In this document: positions 1 through 6,129 of the stretch, piece after piece | How the letters are laid out: each line of letters starts with the position of its first letter | How positions within the stretch are numbered: position 1 is the stretch's first letter | Assembly (NCBI GenBank): GCA_001797815.1 | Contig: MGQK01000123.1 | Location: forward strand, 1 to 11,160 | Direction: 5' to 3' | DNA length: 11,160 nt | Source: Deltaproteobacteria bacterium RBG_13_61_14 | Lineage (GTDB): Bacteria > RBG-13-61-14 | Made by a program: the position numbers and the translations under genes | Notes under the pieces: model-generated | What the model was told of the DNA's origin: nothing | The model's input: only the letters and a program-made list of their open reading frames with translations | Databases searched by the model: none

Positions 1-196
1 CGGCCTTGAGCACTTCCATCAGCACCGCGGTCTCGCTGGTCACGTGCAAACAGGCGCCGAGCCGGACGCCCCGGAGCGGCTTGGCTAATGCAAAGCGGTC
101 TTTGATCAATCCCAGCACCGGCATCTGCCGGCGGGCCCATTCGATCCGGAGCCGGCCCGGGCCCGCGAGTTTCAAATCTTTGACATCGTGCTTCAT
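1..196 (-). CDS. ahcY: Adenosylhomocysteinase (S-adenosylhomocysteine hydrolase), N-terminal part, cut by window edge
   Basis: Hydrolyses S-adenosylhomocysteine to adenosine and homocysteine in the cytoplasm, removing the inhibitory product of SAM-dependent methylation. Only the first 65 codons are visible. They read DVKDLKLAGPGRLRIEWA near residues 4-21, then RQMPVLGLIKDRF and KPLRGVRLGACLHVTSETA, which match the conserved N-terminus of the family (G-x-x-RIxWA, MPVL, CLHVT-x-ETA, where the family binds substrate). The ATG at 194-196 follows a GAGAGGG ribosome-binding site about 10 bases upstream. It lies downstream of metK in the same direction, so two activated-methyl-cycle enzymes are adjacent; a hairpin with a T-tract sits between them. 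The NAD-binding core and C-terminus lie beyond base 1, so intactness cannot be judged. The family call is secure from the N-terminal motifs. Confidence 0.9.
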   Translation of the reverse strand, partial: MKHDVKDLKLAGPGRLRIEWARRQMPVLGLIKDRFALAKPLRGVRLGACLHVTSETAVLMEVLKA

Positions 197-224
197 GATC
201 TTTTTTCCCTCTCGTATAAAAATT

Positions 225-252
225 GTAGGGGCCAGGCGCGCCTTGCCCCTAC
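225..252 (-). terminator. GC-rich hairpin with T-tract between metK and ahcY; possible intrinsic terminator or dispersed palindrome
   Basis: The arms 225-237 and 240-252 are reverse complements at 12 of 13 positions (GTAGGGGC against GCCCCTAC at the ends, one mismatch at 233/244). Opening the innermost pair gives a four-base loop. Read on the minus strand, the hairpin lies 17 bases after the metK stop and is followed within three bases by TTTTT, the form of a rho-independent terminator. The ahcY ribosome-binding site begins only about 15 bases further on, so complete termination would leave ahcY without an obvious promoter; it may be partial. Short GTAGGGGC palindromes also occur as scattered intergenic repeats in many environmental genomes, which is the main alternative. 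Confidence 0.5.
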
Positions 253-268
253 CGGATTTCCTTTCGGA

Positions 269-1447
269 TTATTTCACCGCGGCTTTGAGCTTGGCGGCCA
301 GGTTGGTCTTTTCCCAGGTGAAGTCCGGGTCCTGGCGTCCGAAATGACCGTAGGCCGCGGTCTTCTGGTAAATGGGCCGGAGGAGCTTCAGGTAGCGGAT
401 GATAGCCGTGGGCCGGAGGTCAAAGGTCTCGCGCACCAGCCTGGCCAGGCGCTCTTCCGTGGCGCGGCTGGTGCCGAAGGTGTGCACGTCCACGAAAACC
501 GAGACCGGCTCGGCCACCCCGATGGCATAGGCGATCTGCACCTCGCAGCGCCGGGCCAGCCCGGCCGCGACCAGGTTCTTGGCCACGTGACGGGCCATGT
601 AGGCGGCCGAGCGGTCCACCTTGCTCGGGTCCTTGCCGGAAAAGGCGCCGCCGCCGTGCCGGCCCATGCCGCCGTAGGTGTCCACGATGATCTTGCGGCC
701 GGTAAGCCCGGTGTCGCCGTGGGGTCCGCCGATCACGAAGCGGCCGGTGGGGTTGATGTGGTAAAGGACCCGGCCCTGGAGGAAGGAGGCGGGGATGACC
801 TTCTTCACCACTTCCTCGATGATGCCCTCGCGGATCTCTTTGTATTTCAGCTCGGGCGCATGCTGGGCCGCGACCACCACCGCGGTCACCCGCTTGGGCC
901 GGCCGTTCAGGTATTCCACGGTGACCTGGCTCTTGCCGTCGGGCCGGAGCCAGGGCAGCACCTGCTTGCGGCGGGCCTGGGCCAGGCGCCGGGTAATGCG
1001 GTGGGCGAAGCTGATGGGCATGGGCATCAGCTCGGGGGTCTCGTCGCAGGCAAAACCGAACATCATGCCCTGGTCGCCGGCGCCCTGCTCCTTGTCCTTT
1101 TTCTTGTCCGCGGTAACACCCTGGGAGATATCCGGCGACTGGCCGTGGATGGCGGAGATCACGGCGCAACTGCGGTAATCGAAGCCGATGGCCGAGTCGG
1201 TGTAACCGATCTGGCGGATCACCTCGCGGGCCACCCCGGAGAGGTCCACGTCTTTCAGGCCCTGGGAGGTGATCTCGCCGGCCATGACCACCAGCCCGGT
1301 GGTGACCAGGGTCTCGCAGGCGACGCGGCTCTTTTTGTCGCGGGCGATCAGGGCGTCGAGCACGGCGTCCGAGATCTGGTCGGCCACCTTGTCCGGGTGG
1401 CCTTCGGTGACCGACTCGGAAGTAAATAAATAATCCTGGGTTGACAT
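269..1447 (-). CDS. metK: S-adenosylmethionine synthetase (methionine adenosyltransferase)
   Basis: Makes S-adenosylmethionine from ATP and methionine with release of phosphate and diphosphate; a soluble, normally tetrameric enzyme. The 392-residue product has the usual bacterial length and all hallmark motifs: [11 protein letters not shown] at 10-20 (ATP and metal binding), the region around [10 protein letters not shown] at 102-111 in the mobile active-site loop, the signature GAGDQG at 122-127, [20 protein letters not shown] at 241-260, and the glycine-rich second signature GGGAFSGKD at 265-273. The ATG start is well supported by AAGGAG about eight bases upstream. It begins 33 bases after ptsI on the same strand, so co-transcription with the PTS genes is likely. 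There is no room for a SAM riboswitch directly upstream. Nothing is truncated or unusual in the enzyme. Confidence 0.98.
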   Translation of the reverse strand: MSTQDYLFTSESVTEGHPDKVADQISDAVLDALIARDKKSRVACETLVTTGLVVMAGEITSQGLKDVDLSGVAREVIRQIGYTDSAIGFDYRSCAVISAIHGQSPDISQGVTADKKKDKEQGAGDQGMMFGFACDETPELMPMPISFAHRITRRLAQARRKQVLPWLRPDGKSQVTVEYLNGRPKRVTAVVVAAQHAPELKYKEIREGIIEEVVKKVIPASFLQGRVLYHINPTGRFVIGGPHGDTGLTGRKIIVDTYGGMGRHGGGAFSGKDPSKVDRSAAYMARHVAKNLVAAGLARRCEVQIAYAIGVAEPVSVFVDVHTFGTSRATEERLARLVRETFDLRPTAIIRYLKLLRPIYQKTAAYGHFGRQDPDFTWEKTNLAAKLKAAVK

Positions 1448-1480
1448 CTGCTTCTCCTTTTCCTTGTTCAGGCTGATTGA

Positions 1481-3331
1481 TCAGGACCCGGCTTCCGGGG
1501 AAGGGAAGGGGTTAACCGCGCACTGGAAATCTCCCGCCTCGACCCCGCCCACGCCTTCCAGGGCATAGGCGTCGGCCCAGCGGGACTTGATCTCTTCGAG
1601 CACGAATTCGAGCACTTCCCGCGCGGTATCGAAGCGGAACAGTTCCTGGACAAAGGCTTCGGCGTCGCTCTTCTTGATGCCGCGGAGAATCTTCTTGATC
1701 CGGGGGATCGAGGTCGCGGGCATGGACAGCTCATCCAAGCCCAGTCCCACCAGGACCGGAAGGTGCAGGGGGTCGGAGGCCATTTCCCCGCAGATGTGCA
1801 CCTCGATTCCGGCGGCATGGCCGGCGTCCACCACCTGGCGGATGATCTGGAGCATGGCCGGATGCAGCGGCTCGTAGAGATAGGAGACGTGCTCGTTGAT
1901 CCGGTCAATGGCCAGCACGTATTGGATCAGGTCGTTGGTGCCGATGCTGAAAAAGTCCACCTCCTTGGCCAGGCGGTCGGCCATCAAGGAAGCGGAGGGC
2001 ACTTCCACCATCATCCCCACCTGGATCTGGTGGTCAAAGGCGACGCCGCTGCGGTCGAGCTCGTCCGCGGCTTCCCGGAGCAGCCGCTTGGCCTCGCGGA
2101 TTTCGTGGAAGCCGGAGACCATGGGGAACATGACCCGGATCTTGCCGTGGGCGGAAGCGCGGAGGATGCCGCGGAGCTGGGTCTTGAAGATCTCGGGGCT
2201 GGCCAGGCAGAAGCGGATGGCGCGCAGCCCCATGGCCGGGTTCATCTCGTCCGGCATCAGCAGTTGGGAAGCGAACTTGTCGCCGCCCAGGTCGAGGGTG
2301 CGCAAGGTGGCGCCGTGGGGAGCCACCGCCTCGATCAGCCGGCGGTAGTGCTGGTAGTGCTCGTCCTCGCTGGGCAGGTCGCTGCGGCCCAGGAAGAGAT
2401 ATTCGGTGCGGAACAGGCCCACGCCCTCGGCGCCCGAGTCCTTGAGGTATTGGATCTCCTCCAGGATCTCCAGGTTGGCGGCCAGGCGCACGCGGTGGCC
2501 GTCCAGGGTGGTCGAGGGCAGGTCCACATACTTGCGCAGCTCCCGGGTCATCACCAGAAGCCGCTGCTTGCGCTCCTGGTATTCCCGGCAGATCGTTTCC
2601 GTGGGGTTGACCACCACCGTGCCGCTGGAGCCGTCCAGGATGAGCAGGTCGCCCGGGTTCACTTCCCGGGTGATCCGCTCCAGACCCACCACCGCCGGGA
2701 TCTGCAGGGAGCTGGCCACGATCGCGGTGTGGCTGGTCCGGCTGCCCACGTCGGTGGCAAAGCCGAGGACCTTTTTGCCGGCCAGTTGCGCGGTCTCGGC
2801 CGGGGACAGATCATGGGCCACGATGATCACCGGGTCCTCGATCTGGCTCAGCCGCGTCTCCTGGCTCCCCATCAGCCAGCGGAGCAACAGCTCGCCCACC
2901 ACCTCGATGTCCAGGCCCCGCTCGCGCAGGTAGCTGTCCTTCATCTTGCGGAAGAGGGCCGCCAATTCATCCAGCACCTTGCGCAGGGCCCACTCGGCGT
3001 TGATCTGCTCTTCCTCGATGAGCTGGGCGGCGTGGCCGACCAGCATCTCGTCGGCCAGGAGCATGAGGTGGGCGTCCATGATCAGGAGGGCCTCGCGGGG
3101 CAGGCTGAGCGCCACCTGTTCCTTGGCTTTTTGCAGCTCCCGTTGCGCTTCGGCCACCGCTTCCTGGAAGCGGTGGAGTTCGCGGGGCACCTGTTCCGGC
3201 AGGATCTGGCGGCGGGGGACCACTATCCGCTCGCGGGAGAGGGTAAAGGCCTTACCCGCCACGATCCCGGGCGAGGCGCCCACTCCCCGGAGCACCTTCG
3301 GAGCTTTGGAGTCAGGGTTTGCCGCGGTCAT
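1481..3331 (-). CDS. ptsI: Phosphoenolpyruvate-protein phosphotransferase (PTS enzyme I)
   Basis: Takes phosphate from phosphoenolpyruvate and passes it to the active histidine of HPr, the first step of the PTS phosphorelay in the cytoplasm. The 616-residue protein begins with the EI N-terminal motif RGVGASPGIVAGKA. It carries the phospho-histidine motif GSRTSHTAIVA with His201, and the PEP-binding TIM-barrel with GVGLFRTEYLF (303-313), LDLGGDK (346-352), the signature DFFSIGTNDLIQY (459-471) and the catalytic Cys514 in VHICGEMA. No GAF domain precedes it, so it is a PtsI-type enzyme rather than PtsP (EI-Ntr). About 30 residues after position 585 extend past the usual end of E. coli EI and contain no recognisable domain. 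The ATG overlaps the ptsH stop as ATGA, implying translational coupling to its phosphate acceptor. Confidence 0.97.
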   Translation of the reverse strand: MTAANPDSKAPKVLRGVGASPGIVAGKAFTLSRERIVVPRRQILPEQVPRELHRFQEAVAEAQRELQKAKEQVALSLPREALLIMDAHLMLLADEMLVGHAAQLIEEEQINAEWALRKVLDELAALFRKMKDSYLRERGLDIEVVGELLLRWLMGSQETRLSQIEDPVIIVAHDLSPAETAQLAGKKVLGFATDVGSRTSHTAIVASSLQIPAVVGLERITREVNPGDLLILDGSSGTVVVNPTETICREYQERKQRLLVMTRELRKYVDLPSTTLDGHRVRLAANLEILEEIQYLKDSGAEGVGLFRTEYLFLGRSDLPSEDEHYQHYRRLIEAVAPHGATLRTLDLGGDKFASQLLMPDEMNPAMGLRAIRFCLASPEIFKTQLRGILRASAHGKIRVMFPMVSGFHEIREAKRLLREAADELDRSGVAFDHQIQVGMMVEVPSASLMADRLAKEVDFFSIGTNDLIQYVLAIDRINEHVSYLYEPLHPAMLQIIRQVVDAGHAAGIEVHICGEMASDPLHLPVLVGLGLDELSMPATSIPRIKKILRGIKKSDAEAFVQELFRFDTAREVLEFVLEEIKSRWADAYALEGVGGVEAGDFQCAVNPFPSPEAGS

Positions 3332-3609
3332 TCGCTTTCACCAAAACGCTGTTCAATCAGGTCGGCCAGCGCTTGCAACGCCTGTTCGGAGTCCGGCCCC
3401 TCGGCCCGGAGCATCAGTTGGGTGCCCTGGGAGGCTTCCAGGGCCATCAGCCCGAGCACGCTTTTGGCATTGACGGTGGTATGGCCGCTGACCACCGTAA
3501 TCTGGGACTGAAACTGCTCCGCCAGGTTGCGCAGCTTGCCCGCGGCCCGAGCGTGCAAGCCCAGCCGGTTCCGGATGGTCACCTTCAGGTTCCGCTTGTC
3601 CTCGGCCAC
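3328..3609 (-). CDS. ptsH: Phosphocarrier protein HPr
   Basis: Small cytoplasmic phosphocarrier that receives phosphate from enzyme I and hands it to EIIA proteins. The 93-residue product contains the active-site motif GLHARAAGKL with phospho-acceptor His19. It also contains NAKSVLGLMAL, whose Ser50 corresponds to the regulatory serine phosphorylated by HPr kinase in other bacteria; the hprK gene lies two genes upstream. The usual proline after HxR is alanine here (HARAA), a variant also known among proteobacterial HPr/NPr proteins. The start is GTG at 3607-3609, 10 bases after the EIIA stop. That stop lies within the presumed TAGGAAAG ribosome-binding site, and the stop of ptsH overlaps the start of ptsI. 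It could be called NPr because of its rpoN/ptsN context, but the HprK target serine favours HPr. Confidence 0.95.
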   Translation of the reverse strand: MAEDKRNLKVTIRNRLGLHARAAGKLRNLAEQFQSQITVVSGHTTVNAKSVLGLMALEASQGTQLMLRAEGPDSEQALQALADLIEQRFGESE

Positions 3610-3619
3610 CGCCGCTTTC

Positions 3620-4024
3620 CTAGACCTTCTTTTTCAAAATCTCGGAGCCCAGGGAGATGTTCTTCTTGCCCGCGGTCCGCGCCATCTTGGCCACCTCGCG
3701 CAGGTCCAGGTCGTCCCTGCCGGTGCAGAGCTTGATCAGAATGGGCAGGTTCACCCCGGAGAGCACCTCGACTTTCTTCTCTTTGAGAAAAGACAAACTG
3801 ACGTTGCTCGGCGTTCCCCCGAACAGGTCGGTCAGGATCAACACCCCCTGGCCCTGGTCCACCGCGGCGATGGCGTCTTCCACCTTCTGCCCGATCTGGG
3901 TAATCCCCTCCCCCGGGTCAATGCTGATCGCCGCGCAGTGGGGCACCTTGCCCACGATCAGCTCGGCCGCGGCCAGGAGCTCGTCGGCCAGACGGCAATG
4001 CGTTACCACGACGATTCCCACCAT
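3620..4024 (-). CDS. PTS EIIA component, mannose/fructose/sorbose family (single domain)
   Basis: A 134-residue protein of the EIIA-Man type, which accepts phosphate from HPr on a histidine near its N-terminus. It opens MVGIVVVTHCRLADELL, placing the phospho-acceptor at His9, where the family usually shows THG rather than THC. It continues with LTDLFGGTPSN around residues 64-74, the conserved D-LFGGTP motif, and VLSGVNLPILIKL near residues 88-100. No EIIB, EIIC or EIID domain is fused to it or encoded nearby, so transport seems unlikely. A role as a regulatory output of the phosphorelay is an inference. The ATG at 4022-4024 has GGAG eight bases upstream, and that site contains the TAG stop of hprK. 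Its position between hprK and ptsH fits a soluble regulatory PTS. Confidence 0.93.
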   Translation of the reverse strand: MVGIVVVTHCRLADELLAAAELIVGKVPHCAAISIDPGEGITQIGQKVEDAIAAVDQGQGVLILTDLFGGTPSNVSLSFLKEKKVEVLSGVNLPILIKLCTGRDDLDLREVAKMARTAGKKNISLGSEILKKKV

Positions 4025-4035
4025 AGCCGGTTCTC

Positions 4036-5010
4036 CTACTCGATCTCCTCGGCGCCCACCAGGGGCACCTCGCTGGCCGCGCCGGTGGAGAGCTCTTCGA
4101 TCAGCCGGCGCTGGAACTCCCGGGCGGAAAAGTGGCCCTTGAGCTTGAGCAACTGGTTGCGGGCCGCCACCTCGACGATGGTGGACAGGTTCTTGCCCGG
4201 CCGCACCGGCACGGTCAGGTGCGGCACTTCCACCCCGAGCAGGGTGTAGGTGTCTTCGTCCAGGCCCAGGCGGTCGTACTCGCGGGCGTCATCCCAGAGC
4301 ACCAGTTCGATGACCAGCTCGATCTTCTTGTGGTCGCGGATCGAGGCGATGCCGAACAGGTCCTTGATGTTGATGATGCCCAGCCCCCGGATCTCCATGT
4401 GATACTTGATCACCTCGCTGCCGGCGCCGACCAGGATGTTCTCGCCGTGGCGATGGATGTCCACGATGTCGTCGGCCACCAGCCGGTGGCCGCGCAGGAC
4501 CAGGTCGAGCGCGGTCTCGCTCTTGCCGATGCCGGCCTGGCCCAGGATGAGGATGCCGATCCCGAGCACGTCCATGAGCACGCCGTGCAGGCTGATCCGG
4601 GGCGAGAGGTGGTCGTCCAGGAAACGGTTGATCCGCTGGATGAACTCGCTGGTGGCCAGGGGCGTGCCCAAAAGCGGAATCTGGCGCTCCTCCGAGCACC
4701 CCACCAGGCCCGGAAAGGGATCAAGCCCGCGCGAAAGGATCAGGCAGGGCATCTCGAACTGGCACAGGTTCTCGATCGCCTCCTGCCGCTCCTCTTCGGA
4801 AAGGGTCTTCAGGTAAGCGATCTCGGTCCCGCCCAGGAGTTGGATCTGGCCGGGCGAAAGCTGGATCTGGATCCCGGCCAGGGCCAGGCCGAGCTTGTTC
4901 ACCAGCGGCTCGGTGATCACCTGGTCCAGATGCTCTTCTCCGGCCAGGGTCCGCAGCTCGAGCCGGTAGCTCTTGGCCTGGAGCAGTTCCCGCACGCTCA
5001 CCCGGCTCAC
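4036..5010 (-). CDS. hprK: HPr kinase/phosphorylase
   Basis: Bifunctional enzyme that phosphorylates and dephosphorylates the regulatory serine of HPr. The 324-residue product has the family's usual two-part architecture: an N-terminal domain (about 1-130), then a catalytic domain with HGVLMD (His142), the P-loop GQAGIGKSE at 157-165, ADD at 179-181, the HprK signature EIRGLGIINIKDLFG at 206-220, and PVRPGKN at 268-274. The P-loop has QA where SG-containing loops such as GDSGIGKSE are typical; the key Gly, Lys and Ser remain. The start is GTG at 5008-5010: it overlaps the ptsN stop as GTGA, has AAGGGAG six bases upstream, and gives the expected N-terminus MSRVSVRELL. A longer in-frame reading upstream only shadows ptsN. 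The next gene downstream is EIIA, without an intervening rapZ. Confidence 0.96.
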   Translation of the reverse strand: MSRVSVRELLQAKSYRLELRTLAGEEHLDQVITEPLVNKLGLALAGIQIQLSPGQIQLLGGTEIAYLKTLSEEERQEAIENLCQFEMPCLILSRGLDPFPGLVGCSEERQIPLLGTPLATSEFIQRINRFLDDHLSPRISLHGVLMDVLGIGILILGQAGIGKSETALDLVLRGHRLVADDIVDIHRHGENILVGAGSEVIKYHMEIRGLGIINIKDLFGIASIRDHKKIELVIELVLWDDAREYDRLGLDEDTYTLLGVEVPHLTVPVRPGKNLSTIVEVAARNQLLKLKGHFSAREFQRRLIEELSTGAASEVPLVGAEEIE

Positions 5011-5483
5011 GGCGCTCCCTTTCCGGCCAGCTCCTGATCGGCCGCGGCCAGCGTTTGAAAAAGGGAGGCGGCATCGGGAGCGGCCAGGAGCTGTTCGCGC
5101 AAGGCCCGGTCCCGGCTCAGCCGGGCGATCCGAGCCAGGGCCTTGAGGTGCCCGCCGGTGGAATTGGACGGGACCAGGAGCAGGAAGAAAAGCCGGGTGG
5201 GCTGATGGTCGGGCGCGCCGAAGGGGATGCCGGCGCGGGAGCGGCCGAAGCTCATGACCATGCGCTTCAATCCGGGCAGCCGGCCGTGAGGGATGGCGAC
5301 CCCCTCCTGGACCGCGGTGGAGCTCTGGTCTTCTCGTTCGCGGAGGACCGCTTCGACCTCGGACGCTGAAAGCCCCGGCTCCGGGGGCAGCGCGGCCACC
5401 AGTTCGGCCAGGGTCTGATCCCGGCTGGTTGCTTTCAGGTCCGCCATCACCGCGGAGGGACTGAGCCAATCAATCAGTTTCAC
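5007..5483 (-). CDS. ptsN: PTS EIIA-Ntr, nitrogen-regulatory IIA protein
   Basis: Regulatory EIIA of the fructose/mannitol superfamily. In other proteobacteria its phosphorylation state adjusts potassium transport, nitrogen and stress responses rather than sugar uptake. The 158-residue protein starts MKLIDWLSP, typical of the family, and has EREDQSSTAVQEGVAIPHGR, in which His66 of the AIPH motif is the expected phosphate acceptor, followed by LFFLLLVPSNSTGGHLKALARIARL around 98-122. The start is GTG at 5481-5483; a nearby ATG upstream is out of frame and soon meets a stop. The ribosome-binding site is weak (GGAAG about 12 bases upstream). It is coupled by a 4-base overlap to hprK and sits in the classic rpoN-hpf-ptsN order. 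The assignment rests on the motif and the neighbours together. Confidence 0.95.
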   Translation of the reverse strand: MKLIDWLSPSAVMADLKATSRDQTLAELVAALPPEPGLSASEVEAVLREREDQSSTAVQEGVAIPHGRLPGLKRMVMSFGRSRAGIPFGAPDHQPTRLFFLLLVPSNSTGGHLKALARIARLSRDRALREQLLAAPDAASLFQTLAAADQELAGKGAP

Positions 5484-5535
5484 CTTCGACTCGCGCTTCC
5501 ACCCATCTCCGACCGGGCTTGTCCTCCGGGCCGCA

Positions 5536-6069
5536 TCAGGCCTTGTCCGGTTCGATCAGACCGAAGTTGCCGTCGCGCCGGCGATAGAGAACGTTGATCC
5601 TTTCCGTGGCGGCGTTGCGGAACACGATAAAGGTGTCGCTGTTTTGCCGGAGCAAGACGGCCGCGTCGTCCACGGACAGGGGCTTGGGCTGAAAGCGGTT
5701 GGAGCGGAGGATCTGGGTCTGGCCCGCGCCAACCGCGGCCGGCGCCTCCTCCGCTTCCATCCGCACCTCGGTGTCCCGGGCCTTGCGCCGCTTGTAACGG
5801 TCGCGGTGCCGCTGCGCCTGGATTTCGATCTTGCTAAGCACTTGTTCCAGAGCCGCCATCAGGTCCGCGGATTCTTCCTTGCAGGTCACCACCGTGCCGT
5901 CGGCGGCCAGGGTCACCTCCACCTGGTAGCGGAACTTCTCCAGAGTGATGACCACGTTAGCCTCCAGGGGCCGGTGGAAATACTTCTCCAGCTTGTCCAT
6001 CCGGTCTTGGGCGTAGTGCCGGGCCGCTTCATCGGTCTCGGCATGTCGGAACGTGAAATTCGTTTTCAT
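5536..6069 (-). CDS. hpf: Ribosome hibernation promoting factor, long form
   Basis: Binds the 30S subunit and promotes inactive ribosome dimers (100S) when growth slows. The 177-residue product has two parts: an N-terminal S30AE/YfiA-like domain (about 1-95, with YAQDRMDKLEKYF and a basic RHRDRYKRRKA end), then a linker and a C-terminal dimerisation domain (about 125-175, PLSVDDAAVLLRQNSDTFIVFRN and INVLYRRRDGNFGLIEP). The second domain makes it the long form, unlike the short HPF that sits beside rpoN in enterobacteria. I chose the ATG at 6067-6069 because GAGG lies eight bases before it. A GTG at 6076-6078 would add three residues but has a poorer site. It lies 60 bases after rpoN and 52 before ptsN, in the same direction. 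Confidence 0.95.
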   Translation of the reverse strand: MKTNFTFRHAETDEAARHYAQDRMDKLEKYFHRPLEANVVITLEKFRYQVEVTLAADGTVVTCKEESADLMAALEQVLSKIEIQAQRHRDRYKRRKARDTEVRMEAEEAPAAVGAGQTQILRSNRFQPKPLSVDDAAVLLRQNSDTFIVFRNAATERINVLYRRRDGNFGLIEPDKA

Positions 6070-6129
6070 CCTCCCCACCTCGCTCTTTTCCAGGGCCCAG
6101 GAGCCGTCGCCGGAACCCGGGCCGGAGGC

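Noticed and set aside
188-1429. Long plus-strand open frame opposite metK
   Set aside because: Antisense shadow of a fully conserved MetK; the sequence is Gly/His/Val-rich and domain-free.
1448-1480. SAM riboswitch or attenuator upstream of metK
   Set aside because: Only 33 bases separate ptsI from metK, too short for any SAM-sensing leader, and no hairpin is visible.
1763-3511. Long plus-strand open frame opposite ptsI and ptsH
   Set aside because: Antisense shadow of ptsI, whose catalytic motifs are intact; low-complexity composition and no ribosome-binding site.
5011-5469. Upstream extension of hprK through ptsN
   Set aside because: The extension is an out-of-frame reading of ptsN; the GTG at 5010 has a good ribosome-binding site and yields the normal HprK N-terminus.
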